Shown one piece after another: positions 25,345 through 33,598 of a DNA stretch of 64,000 bases. The notes beneath the pieces were generated by a model. The model had not been told where the DNA came from. It did no database searches and was given only the letters and a program-made list of their open reading frames with translations. Every line of letters starts with the position of its first letter. Position 1 is the first letter of the stretch. The translations under genes and the position numbers were made by a program. Source of the stretch: Peptoniphilus_A genitalis (GTDB lineage Bacteria; Bacillota; Clostridia; Tissierellales; Peptoniphilaceae); NCBI RefSeq assembly GCF_949769225.1, contig NZ_CATKPB010000006.1. One strand, given 5' to 3'.

Positions 25345-26325
25345 TTGAAAACTAAGGATATTGTATTAAGAGAATTAGAAATAAATAGGGCATCCTATAT
25401 TTCTGGTCAAGAATTGGCAGAAAAATTAAATATTTCAAGGACTGCAATTTGGAAGGCCATTAACAATTTAAAGGAAGAGGGCTTTCAAATAGAGTCACAG
25501 ACAAAGTTGGGTTACAAGTTAATAGGAAGTGACGACAAGCTTTCTGACGAGGGAATAAGAAAGGGACTTAGAGAAGAATTAAAGGACATTGACATTATTG
25601 TATTCGACGAAATAGATTCTACAAATACAGAAGCCAAGAGAAGACTTTACTCCTCAGATGTCAAGGACTTCACAGTAATTGTTTCTGACATGCAAAAGGG
25701 CGGAAGAGGAAGGACAGGCAAGTCCTTTGCATCTCCTAAGGGAAGTGGAGTTTACTTTAGTATTGTCCTTCACCCAAGAGACTTCTTTGACTTTTCCTAC
25801 TTCGATTTAATTACAGTTAAGGCTGCAGTTTCTGTTGCTCAGGGAATCAAAGAAGCCACAGGCAAGCAAGCTGAAATAAAATGGGTCAATGATTTATTCA
25901 TTGATGGCAAAAAGATTTGTGGAATCTTATCAGAGCTTGACGCAGATTTTGAATCAAGGAGCGTAAAGTCAGTTATTGTAGGAATTGGAATAAATGTAAA
26001 TGAACCTAAGGACGACAGCTTTAAGGACTTAAAAAATATTGCCGGCTACATTGGAACTGATGTAATAAGAAATGAAATTCTTTCAGCAATTTTAAATGCC
26101 TTTTATGAAAATAATTATAATAAGTCCGACCAAGAAATTATAAAATACTATAAAGACCATTCACTTGTCATTGGCAAGGACTTGACCTTTGAATTAAACG
26201 GCAAAAAGTATTCTGCTGTGGGTTACGACATCAATGAAAAGGGCAACCTAATTGTCGACACAGGAGAGGAAAAAATCACCCTTTCCAGTGGAGAAGTTTC
26301 TATAAAGGGAAACTTTTATAAGTAG
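25345..26325 (+). CDS. birA: Biotin-[acetyl-CoA-carboxylase] ligase and biotin repressor BirA
   Basis: A 326-aa bifunctional protein. The N-terminal winged helix (residues 5-60) has SGQELAEKLNISRTAIWKAI as the DNA-recognition part. The ligase domain has GRGRTG at 120-125 (biotinyl-AMP loop), KWVNDLFIDGKKICGIL, and a C-terminal SH3-like domain. It attaches biotin to carboxylase subunits and, with biotinyl-AMP, represses bio genes; a matching operator lies before bioY at 34597-34623. TTG start behind AAGGTGAT. Confidence 0.95.
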   Translation: MKTKDIVLRELEINRASYISGQELAEKLNISRTAIWKAINNLKEEGFQIESQTKLGYKLIGSDDKLSDEGIRKGLREELKDIDIIVFDEIDSTNTEAKRRLYSSDVKDFTVIVSDMQKGGRGRTGKSFASPKGSGVYFSIVLHPRDFFDFSYFDLITVKAAVSVAQGIKEATGKQAEIKWVNDLFIDGKKICGILSELDADFESRSVKSVIVGIGINVNEPKDDSFKDLKNIAGYIGTDVIRNEILSAILNAFYENNYNKSDQEIIKYYKDHSLVIGKDLTFELNGKKYSAVGYDINEKGNLIVDTGEEKITLSSGEVSIKGNFYK

Positions 26326-26383
26326 GTCCTAACTTTTAAAGTCTTTGTAATTATAGTATAATTAAGAGAAGTTAGGAGAAGAG

Positions 26384-27736
26384 ATGAAGAGGCCTTTAAG
26401 TAATAAGATAGATGAAGTAAAAAATAAAATATCCTTTGGGATGCCAGGTCATAAGGGAAAAGAATTTTTTGACTTGGATATAAAAAGAGATTTAACAGAA
26501 ATTTATGGAACAGACAACTTGCTCAATCCATCGGGAGCCATTGAAGACCTCCACGGGGAAATTAGCAAGGTCTTTGGCTCAAAGGAATCCTTTATTACTA
26601 CCAATGGGTCAACAGGAGCCCTTCACATTGCAATGGCAATGGCAACTAGACCAGGGGACAAGGTTTTGATCCAAAGAAATACCCACAAGTCTATTTACAA
26701 TGGCCTTCTACTTAACGACTTAGACCCAATTTATTTAAATACAATTTATGACAAAGGCCGTGCCATGTATTTTGGCATAGACTTAGATGAACTTAGGGAA
26801 AAAATAGAGGGAAATAATATTGCTGCCTGCGTCTTGGTTTCTCCAAACTATTTTGGTGGAATTTTGAGGCTAAAAGAAATAATTGAAATTTTACATGAGA
26901 AAGATATTCCAGTAATTGTTGATGAGGCCCATGGTGCCCACCTTTATTTTTCAGACTTGAAAAAATATTCTGCCCTTGATGCAGGGGCAGACCTTGTAAT
27001 AAATTCAACCCACAAGATGATTCCATCTCTTACTCAGGCTGCCCTTATCCACAGGGGGACAAATAGGTTTTCTCATGAAGACCTCTTGAAGTATATAAAT
27101 ATTTATAACACAACTTCGCCATCCTACTTGGTCATGCTCTCAATTGAAGCAGGCCTCGACTATATGGATAGGGAAGGAAGAAGCGAATTAATAAAGAGAT
27201 GTAAAGATATAGAAGGTCTTAAAGACACAATAAAGTATGACCTAGACCTAAGTCATGAGTCCATTGTTGCCAATGATCCCATGAAGTTTTTATTTAGGAT
27301 ACCTGGCATGACTGGAGAAGAAGTGGTTGAGGACTTTATTATAAATAAGGACATAAGGCTTGAGATGGGTGACCTTTATTATGCCCTTGGGATTATTTCT
27401 CCAATTAACACAAGTGGGGAGATAGAGAGCCTTAAAAAAGCAATTTTATCCTATGAAGATGGGGAGTATAAAAAAATTATCCCACAAGATTTTCCTATCC
27501 CAGAGAAGAAGCTCTTACCAAGAGAGGCCTTCTTAAGTGAGGGAGAAAGGATTTCTTATAAGGATGCAAGAGGCAGGATTTCCAAAGAAATTATTGGAGC
27601 CTACCCACCGGGAGTACCCTTGGTGTCTTTTGGGGAAGTAATAAGTGAAGAAATAATTAATAAAATAGATGAGTTTTTAGCAGAAGGAATAGAAGTCATT
27701 GGACTTTTAGAAGATGAGATTGAGGTAGTTAAATGA
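26384..27736 (+). CDS. Orn/Lys/Arg decarboxylase family protein (YaaO-like)
   Basis: A 450-aa PLP enzyme of fold type I: FGMPGHKGKEFFD near residue 20, NGSTGALHIAMAMA, DEAHGAHLYF, and the PLP lysine Lys211 in INSTHKMIP. It is the short YaaO/SpeA form without the N-terminal wing of the inducible decarboxylases. It decarboxylates a basic amino acid for polyamine synthesis; the substrate (Arg, Lys or Orn) cannot be fixed by eye. As in B. subtilis (yaaO-tmk-yaaQ-yaaR-holB-yaaT) it precedes tmk, with ATGA overlap. Confidence 0.88.
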   Translation: MKRPLSNKIDEVKNKISFGMPGHKGKEFFDLDIKRDLTEIYGTDNLLNPSGAIEDLHGEISKVFGSKESFITTNGSTGALHIAMAMATRPGDKVLIQRNTHKSIYNGLLLNDLDPIYLNTIYDKGRAMYFGIDLDELREKIEGNNIAACVLVSPNYFGGILRLKEIIEILHEKDIPVIVDEAHGAHLYFSDLKKYSALDAGADLVINSTHKMIPSLTQAALIHRGTNRFSHEDLLKYINIYNTTSPSYLVMLSIEAGLDYMDREGRSELIKRCKDIEGLKDTIKYDLDLSHESIVANDPMKFLFRIPGMTGEEVVEDFIINKDIRLEMGDLYYALGIISPINTSGEIESLKKAILSYEDGEYKKIIPQDFPIPEKKLLPREAFLSEGERISYKDARGRISKEIIGAYPPGVPLVSFGEVISEEIINKIDEFLAEGIEVIGLLEDEIEVVK

Positions 27737-28341
27737 GCGCTTTTATAACTTTTGAAGGTCCAGACGGATCTGGTAAATCTACAATTTGCAACCTAGTGTA
27801 TGACGAATTAATAAAGAACAATATAAAAACTATAAAGACTAGGGAGCCAGGTGGAACTAGGATTTCAGAAAAAATTAGAGACATAATTCTGGATAAGGAC
27901 TTAAAGGAAATGGACATGAGGACAGAAGCCCTACTTTATTCTGCTTCAAGAGCCCAACATACTTACGAAAAGATTATTCCTGCCCTAGAAGATGGAGTGA
28001 CTGTCCTATGTGAAAGGTATGTCCTTTCATCCCTTGCCTATCAGGGTCATGCAAGAGGACAAAAGTTAGAAGACATTAGGGCAATAAATGACTTTGCAAC
28101 TGGTGGCAAAAAGCCAGACATTGTATTTATATTTAGGACTAATAATTCTACTTTGACAAGGAAGGACCAAGCATGTTACGACAGGTTAGAATGTGAGGGA
28201 GATGACTTCCACAAGAAGGTCAGGGACTACTATAACAATTTAGAAAAAGAAGAAAATTATTATTTTATAGATGTAAATCAGACTATAGAAGAAGTCTTCG
28301 GCGACTGTATGAAGATTCTTAAAGAAAGGAAGATTTTGTGA
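27733..28341 (+). CDS. tmk: Thymidylate kinase
   Basis: A 202-aa dTMP kinase: P-loop GPDGSGKST at 9-17, the DR(E/Y) substrate motif as TREPGGT around 36-42, CERYVLSSLAYQG in the middle. It makes dTDP from dTMP. Overlaps both neighbours by four bases, part of the conserved yaaO-to-yaaT block. Confidence 0.95.
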   Translation: MSAFITFEGPDGSGKSTICNLVYDELIKNNIKTIKTREPGGTRISEKIRDIILDKDLKEMDMRTEALLYSASRAQHTYEKIIPALEDGVTVLCERYVLSSLAYQGHARGQKLEDIRAINDFATGGKKPDIVFIFRTNNSTLTRKDQACYDRLECEGDDFHKKVRDYYNNLEKEENYYFIDVNQTIEEVFGDCMKILKERKIL

Positions 28342-28664
28342 AACTTGTAATCGCAATTGTCCAAGATGAGGACAGCGAAAATCTAATAAGAAGTCTCAAT
28401 GAAAATAATTTTAAGGTTACTAAGATTAGTTCCACTGGTGGATTTCTAAAGGCTGGAAATGTCACTATCCTTTCAGGTATAGAAGATGAAGAGCTTGACA
28501 AGTTTATGGTAATCCTAGAAGAGAACTCCAAGACAAGAGAAGTTAAGAGGACTATCCAACCAGTAAATATTCCTGGTCAAGCTATGATCCCAGTGCCAAT
28601 CACAGTTAAGGTTGGGGGAGCGACAATTTTTGTAACTGATGTAGTGGATTTCAAAAGGTTTTAG
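28338..28664 (+). CDS. darA: Cyclic-di-AMP receptor DarA/PstA, copy 1
   Basis: A 108-aa PII-like protein (former DUF970/YaaQ). The family core KISSTGGFLKAGNVT and KVGGATIFVTDVVDF are present, with the long loop RTIQPVNIPGQAMIPVPIT between them that covers bound c-di-AMP. Trimeric signal receptor; partners unknown in most species. GTG start overlapping the tmk stop. It is followed 8 bases later by a second copy. Confidence 0.9.
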   Translation: MKLVIAIVQDEDSENLIRSLNENNFKVTKISSTGGFLKAGNVTILSGIEDEELDKFMVILEENSKTREVKRTIQPVNIPGQAMIPVPITVKVGGATIFVTDVVDFKRF

Positions 28665-28672
28665 GTGATAAT

Positions 28673-28957
28673 ATGAAAATGATGATTGCAATAGTGCAAG
28701 AAAAATACACTGATGCACTTATAGATAGATTTTTAGATGAAGATATTTATGTAACTAGACTTTCTTCAACTGGTGGATTTTTTAAAGCTGGTAACACAAC
28801 TCTTCTTTTAGGATGTAAAGAAAGTGAAATTGACCAGATTTATGAAATCTTTAAAGAAGAAACAGAAGCCGAAGATGTTCACATGGAAGAAGGGGACTTC
28901 AAGGTTTCTGGAGCTACAATTTTTGTAGTTGATTTGGAAGACTCAAAGAGAATTTAA
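28673..28957 (+). CDS. DarA/PstA paralog, copy 2 (short loop)
   Basis: A 94-aa protein clearly related to copy 1: MMIAIVQEKYTDALIDRFL, RLSSTGGFFKAGNTT and VSGATIFVVDLEDS. The long flexible loop of copy 1 is replaced by a short acidic stretch (EDVHMEEGDF). The STGGF and GATIFV ligand-contact segments are kept, so c-di-AMP binding is likely but affinity or output may differ; copies 1 and 2 might also form mixed trimers. In B. subtilis this slot holds yaaR. ATG behind GGTGAT; the end overlaps holB. Confidence 0.85.
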   Translation: MKMMIAIVQEKYTDALIDRFLDEDIYVTRLSSTGGFFKAGNTTLLLGCKESEIDQIYEIFKEETEAEDVHMEEGDFKVSGATIFVVDLEDSKRI

Positions 28958-29895
28958 TGTTTTTAGAAAATAAGTCCGTAATAAATAGCCTAGAGGGAGA
29001 CCTCATCAACAAATCCTATAGTCACGCCTATCTTTTCTCTGGCAGCAAGGGCATAGGTAAATTTTCCCACGCCAAAAATTTTGCCAGGTCCATCCTAAAG
29101 GAGACACCTGAAGGAATAAGATTTTTTAGTGGGATTGATGACTTTGAAGATGCAGACCTCTTTGTGGTGCAAAAAAAGGACACAATAAAGAAACAAGATA
29201 TAGAAGAGATAATCGAAAATTCATTTTCAAAACCCTTTTCTGGAAGCCATAAAATTGTCATTATTGATGACTTCGACAGGGTTACGGCCGAGGGACAGAA
29301 TGCCCTCTTAAAGACTTTGGAAGAGCCCATGGACTACTTAATTTTAATTTTAATTTCAAGCAACATGAGAAATATTCTTCCAACAATTATTTCAAGGTGC
29401 AGGATTTTAAAATTTCAAGATTTGACACAAGATAGGCTTGAGGAATTTTTACTTTCGAGGAAGATTTCTCCCAGAAACGCCAAACTTTTCTCCAGGCTTT
29501 CCAATGGAGATGTGAGTCTAGCCATAAAATATTCTGAAGATCCTGAACTCCTATCAAAGAGAGAAGATATAATTAATATGACTGATAGGATTATTAGGAA
29601 GACAGAATTTATTTTTGATGAAATGAAGTTTTTTAAAGACAAGAAGGATGACTTCAAGGATATTTTAAATTTCATGATAATTTGGTATCTTGACTTAGTT
29701 TATATGAAAAGTGGCAGAGAGGATTTTGTTGTGAACATAGATAAGTTAGACCTCTTGAAGCTACAAGACCTTTCCATTGATAGGGCAATTCATTCTTATG
29801 ATGCACTTATAAATGCCCTGGGACGTAAGGAAAAAAATGTGAATTTCGATTTAAATATAGAAAAGCTTTTAATAGATTTAGGGGGAGTTAGATGA
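28957..29895 (+). CDS. holB: DNA polymerase III delta' subunit
   Basis: A 312-aa clamp-loader subunit. SHAYLFSGSKGIGKFSHAKNFAR is split by a P-loop-like GSKGIGK at 29-35; VIIDDFDRVTAEGQNALLKT and SRCRILKF (the SRC sensor-1 motif) are all present. The zinc-binding Cys cluster usual in delta' and gamma subunits is absent between residues 45 and 75 (no Cys there). Placed as in B. subtilis, overlapping darA copy 2 and ricT. Confidence 0.88.
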   Translation: MFLENKSVINSLEGDLINKSYSHAYLFSGSKGIGKFSHAKNFARSILKETPEGIRFFSGIDDFEDADLFVVQKKDTIKKQDIEEIIENSFSKPFSGSHKIVIIDDFDRVTAEGQNALLKTLEEPMDYLILILISSNMRNILPTIISRCRILKFQDLTQDRLEEFLLSRKISPRNAKLFSRLSNGDVSLAIKYSEDPELLSKREDIINMTDRIIRKTEFIFDEMKFFKDKKDDFKDILNFMIIWYLDLVYMKSGREDFVVNIDKLDLLKLQDLSIDRAIHSYDALINALGRKEKNVNFDLNIEKLLIDLGGVR

Positions 29896-30785
29896 TAGAA
29901 ATAGCTGGAGTAAGGTTCAAGAGAACTGGAAAAATCTATTACTTCGATCCCATTGATATAGATTTAAAAATTGGAGATTATGTAATTGTTGAAACTGTGA
30001 GGGGCCTTGAGTTTGGAGCAGTTGAACTTATAAAAGAAGTAGAAGAGGAAAGCATTAAGGGAGAGCTTAAACCTGTGCTTCGTCTTGCAAGTGAAGAAGA
30101 TAAAAATATCAATGTGGAAAATAGAAATAAGGCCAAGGAAGCAATAATAATCTGCGATCAAAAGGTGGAAGAACATGGACTTGACATGAAGTTAATATCC
30201 TGTGAATATACCTTCGACAGGTCCAAATTATTATTTTATTTCACAGCTGATGGAAGGGTTGACTTTAGGGACCTTGTTAGAGACCTTGCGGCAATCTTTA
30301 AGACAAGAATAGAACTTAGACAAATTGGAGTTCGTGATGAGGCTAAATTTGTTGGCGGTCTTGGATGTTGTGGCAGACCAACTTGCTGTTCAACTTTCTT
30401 AAGTGAGTTCTCGCCAGTTTCAATTAAGATGGCAAAGGACCAAAATTTAAGTCTTAACCCAACAAAAATTTCTGGAATTTGCGGCAGGCTTATGTGTTGC
30501 CTAAAATATGAACAAGATGGCTACGAATGTATTAACAAGAGGATGCCAAGACTTGGAGAAATTGTCAAGACAGAAAGAGGAAAGGGTACAGTTGTCTCAA
30601 CTTATACAATACAAGAGCTTGTAAAGGTTATGTTTGAAGTTGATGATGAAAAAGAAACTGTCTATATGGAACTTTCTGAAGTCAAGAGGACTCGTGAGTT
30701 TAACAGGTCCTTTATAGATGGATCAAGATCACTTAATGTTGAAGAGTACGACGAAAGAGAATTAGTAGAATTAGAGAGGGATTAG
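29892..30785 (+). CDS. ricT: PSP1-domain protein RicT (YaaT)
   Basis: A 297-aa protein with the PSP1 C-terminal domain and the Cys blocks GGLGCCGRPTCCSTFL and GICGRLMCCLKYE that carry Fe-S clusters in the B. subtilis Y-complex (RicA/F/T), which speeds mRNA processing by RNase Y. The N-terminal half is the beta-rich PSP1 core (EVGDYVIVET-like sequence is visible). Last gene of the yaaO block; overlaps holB by ATGA. Confidence 0.92.
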   Translation: MIEIAGVRFKRTGKIYYFDPIDIDLKIGDYVIVETVRGLEFGAVELIKEVEEESIKGELKPVLRLASEEDKNINVENRNKAKEAIIICDQKVEEHGLDMKLISCEYTFDRSKLLFYFTADGRVDFRDLVRDLAAIFKTRIELRQIGVRDEAKFVGGLGCCGRPTCCSTFLSEFSPVSIKMAKDQNLSLNPTKISGICGRLMCCLKYEQDGYECINKRMPRLGEIVKTERGKGTVVSTYTIQELVKVMFEVDDEKETVYMELSEVKRTREFNRSFIDGSRSLNVEEYDERELVELERD

Positions 30786-30790
30786 GGATA

Positions 30791-30806
30791 GGATAAGGTC
30801 TTATCC
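30791..30806 (+). promoter_or_regulatory. Short hairpin between ricT and the hydrolase gene
   Basis: GGATAA (30791-30796), loop GGTC, TTATCC (30801-30806), followed by CCTTTGTT. Too weak in U to be a confident terminator. It occupies the place where the SD of the next gene should be. Confidence 0.35.
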
Positions 30807-30814
30807 CCTTTGTT

Positions 30815-32917
30815 ATGAAAATAAATAATTTTTTAGTTAAAATTTCCAATAAAATAAATAGTTTTTTTAAGAGACATTTTGGCAGGGCCAATGGCTTTGC
30901 CCTTATAATGGTGGCAATAATATCTTTGTTTTCTGCCACCTTTTTTTATTACTATATATCCGATTTTAATATTCCAAAGAGCTTGGCCTTCTTAGGTCTT
31001 TCAGCCCTATTTTATCTTGCCTATTTCATTCTTTGGCAACTTTTAAAAATTGGATTCTTACTTATAAAGAGAGTGAGGGCAAAGAACCTTGCCATCTACT
31101 CCATACTACTTTGGGGCTTGAAGTATTTTTATGACCAGTGCCTCTACTATGTGGACATGGATTATTTTAAAATAATTTTTATTGCCACAGCTTTTATAGT
31201 TCTTGTAACTTTTTCAAAGTCCTTAATTTCTTTTACAAGGAACAAGAAAAAGTTGGCACTTTTATTTTTACTTCCAAGTGGAATAATTTTGGCCGCTGCA
31301 ATTTATTTTATGGTCTTCCCAGGTTTTAATTCTGGAGAAATTTATAAATTTGATGGTGAAAAAAATAAAATTGCTGGAAGAAGTGAAAAGTATAAGGTTG
31401 AAGTAATTGACTATGAAGCTACTCCAGTAGACTTAAGGGACTTTGTATCCTATTCTGGTAGTACAAAAAAAGTCAGGGACAAGTTCTTTGGCAAGGGGCT
31501 TAACAAGACAGAAGTCAAGGGAAGGATCTACGCACCTAAAGACTTAGAAAAGGCTCCAGTTTTATTTGTGGTCCATGGCAACCACAGGTTCACAACAAAA
31601 AACTATCTTGGCTATGACTATCTTGGTCATTATCTTGCCAAGAGGGGGATAGCCATGGTCTCTGTTGACATGAATATGTTAAATGGATTTATGAATTTTG
31701 GACTTGGCAATGAAAATGATGCAAGAGCAGTCCTCTTACTTGAGAATATGGAAAATATTTTTAAGAGGAATAGGACTAAGGACAGCGTCCTTTACAATAG
31801 GTTTGACAAGGATAATATTGCCCTCATGGGTCACTCAAGAGGTGGCGAGGCAGCAGCCATTGCCTACAACTTTAACGAACTTAAACTCCACCCAGACAAT
31901 GGCAAACTAACTCACAAGTATGACTTTAACATCAAGGGTATAATTACTGTTGCCCCAACCTACAACCAGTACCAACCAGGTGGTAAGAATTTAATTTTAA
32001 GAGATGTAAATTATTTGACCATTGGGGGAACAAATGATGCCGACGTAGATGGCTTCGAAGGCATGCTCCTCTATGACAATGTAATTTTTTCTGGCGAAAA
32101 GGACAATTTCAAGGCTGGAGTTTATGTTGGCTATGCCAACCATGGCAACTTCAACAAACTTTGGGGAGACTTTGACTCTGACCCAGGCGAAGGATTTTTC
32201 TTAAATAGGAAGGAGCTAATAGATGGCAGGAAGCAAAGAGAAATTCTTTCAGCTTACACCCTTAACTTCTTGGAAAATGTCTTTGGCAGAACCTACAACA
32301 GAGAAATCTTTAAGGAAGGACCTTATAATTATGGAGACCTTCCAGAGACAAACTACTACACAAGATACATGGATTCCAATTTCATAAAGCTTGCAGACTT
32401 TGAAGAGGACTACGACATCACTACAACATCAATTCCTGGTGGAATCGTAAACTTTTCTAACTTGGCAAAAATTTATGAAGACAGCCACGAATATGGAGAA
32501 AAAAATTCAAAGACTACAGGAGTTTTTATTGATGCAAATGAAAATTCAAATTATTCTTTGAGGTTCACAGAAAAAATTCCTAGTGGTAGATTTTTACAAT
32601 TTGATATAGAGAATTTAAACTTCGAAGAAATTGAAGGAGATATAGATTTAGAGATCCAAGACACTTGGGGCAATGCTGCCACCCTAAGCCTTAGTGATTA
32701 TAAAAAGCTTATACCAATGACAAAATCCTTCCTTTATAAAATTGATTATCTTGAAGATGATTACTACAAGAGGTTTGGACCTCAAACCCTTATAATTCCA
32801 TTAGAGGACTTTAAAAATCAAAATAATAATTTGAATTTAGATGAGATAAACAAGATCGAATTTAAATTCAAGAATAATTTAAAAATTTCTATAGACAACT
32901 TAGGAATTTTAAAATAA
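30815..32917 (+). CDS. Membrane-anchored alpha/beta hydrolase, 700 aa
   Basis: The N-terminus (~1-170) has five hydrophobic helices, followed by a ~60-residue linker and an alpha/beta-hydrolase domain. This shows LFVVHGNHRF (oxyanion loop), AMVSVDMNML, the nucleophile elbow ALMGHSRGGEAA with Ser near residue 343, and AVYVGYANHGNFNK near residue 445, which may hold the catalytic His. The last ~170 residues are beta-rich, possibly carbohydrate- or lipid-binding. The catalytic domain faces outside (inferred). The substrate is unknown; esterase/lipase activity is likely. The SD before the ATG is poor. No partner genes nearby. Confidence 0.7.
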   Translation: MKINNFLVKISNKINSFFKRHFGRANGFALIMVAIISLFSATFFYYYISDFNIPKSLAFLGLSALFYLAYFILWQLLKIGFLLIKRVRAKNLAIYSILLWGLKYFYDQCLYYVDMDYFKIIFIATAFIVLVTFSKSLISFTRNKKKLALLFLLPSGIILAAAIYFMVFPGFNSGEIYKFDGEKNKIAGRSEKYKVEVIDYEATPVDLRDFVSYSGSTKKVRDKFFGKGLNKTEVKGRIYAPKDLEKAPVLFVVHGNHRFTTKNYLGYDYLGHYLAKRGIAMVSVDMNMLNGFMNFGLGNENDARAVLLLENMENIFKRNRTKDSVLYNRFDKDNIALMGHSRGGEAAAIAYNFNELKLHPDNGKLTHKYDFNIKGIITVAPTYNQYQPGGKNLILRDVNYLTIGGTNDADVDGFEGMLLYDNVIFSGEKDNFKAGVYVGYANHGNFNKLWGDFDSDPGEGFFLNRKELIDGRKQREILSAYTLNFLENVFGRTYNREIFKEGPYNYGDLPETNYYTRYMDSNFIKLADFEEDYDITTTSIPGGIVNFSNLAKIYEDSHEYGEKNSKTTGVFIDANENSNYSLRFTEKIPSGRFLQFDIENLNFEEIEGDIDLEIQDTWGNAATLSLSDYKKLIPMTKSFLYKIDYLEDDYYKRFGPQTLIIPLEDFKNQNNNLNLDEINKIEFKFKNNLKISIDNLGILK

Positions 32918-33003
32918 ATTGTTTAGTAATATATTTGAGGGGTAAAAAAAATTTAGAAGCAATAAGCTTATAAAGAAAATAAAAAACTGGGAGGTTTTTA
33001 ATT

Positions 33004-33486
33004 ATGGAAAGTAAACTAATAAAAGGACTTATTGACCAATACAATTTTGAAGTAGAATCAGGATATATTTATTATTCTATGGCAAACTATGTTAAAGATA
33101 AGGGCATGGACGGTTTCGCTCACTTCTTTGACAAACAAGCTGAAGAAGAATTTGAACACGCTGAAAAATTAAGACAATTCTTATTTGAAATAGATGTAAG
33201 ACCTGATCTTGAAGGTATTAAAAAACCAGAAACTGAATTTGGTACATTTACAGAAACATTCAAGACTGCATTAGAACACGAAAAAGAAGTTACAAAGAGA
33301 ATTAACAATCTTTACGATCTTTCAGTAAAGGAAAATGACCACAGAGTTACTTCACTTCTACAATGGTATGTTGACGAACAAGTTGAAGAAGAAGATCACT
33401 TCAGAGGACTTATCGAAAGACTTGAAAGAATTAACGAAAGCTGGTCTGGACTTTATATCTTCGACGCAGAACTTGGAAGAAGATAA
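33004..33486 (+). CDS. ftnA: Ferritin
   Basis: A 160-aa ferritin. The ferroxidase ligands are visible in YNFEVESGYIYYSMA, in the AEEEFEHAEKLRQF helix (ExxH), in the long B-C linker and in VDEQVEEEDHFRGLI. A heme-binding Met typical of bacterioferritin is not apparent. It stores iron as ferric mineral and fits the uptake genes at the left end. Strong SD GGGAGG and highly biased codons suggest high expression. Terminator follows. Confidence 0.95.
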   Translation: MESKLIKGLIDQYNFEVESGYIYYSMANYVKDKGMDGFAHFFDKQAEEEFEHAEKLRQFLFEIDVRPDLEGIKKPETEFGTFTETFKTALEHEKEVTKRINNLYDLSVKENDHRVTSLLQWYVDEQVEEEDHFRGLIERLERINESWSGLYIFDAELGRR

Positions 33487-33505
33487 TTTAAAATTTATTT
33501 TAAGA

Positions 33506-33530
33506 GATACCCTTAGGGGTATCTTTTTTT
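33506..33530 (+). terminator. Terminator of the ferritin gene
   Basis: GATACCC (33506-33512) with GGGTATC (33517-33523), four-base loop, then seven T. Confidence 0.9.
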
Positions 33531-33555
33531 ATATAAAATTTTAAAAGTTCTAGAC

Positions 33556-33586
33556 TTGACCGCAAGGGACAGGCTTATCCTATACT
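33556..33586 (+). promoter_or_regulatory. MerR-type promoter with a 19-bp spacer
   Basis: TTGACC (33556-33561), a 19-base spacer, TATACT (33581-33586). The stretched spacer is the hallmark of promoters untwisted by MerR-family activators, and the gene right after it encodes one. The -10 is only 12 bases before the ATG, so the transcript would start at or just before the start codon and the SD (GGAGGTGG) would be only partly included. Confidence 0.6.
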
Positions 33587-33598
33587 TGGAGGTGGACT

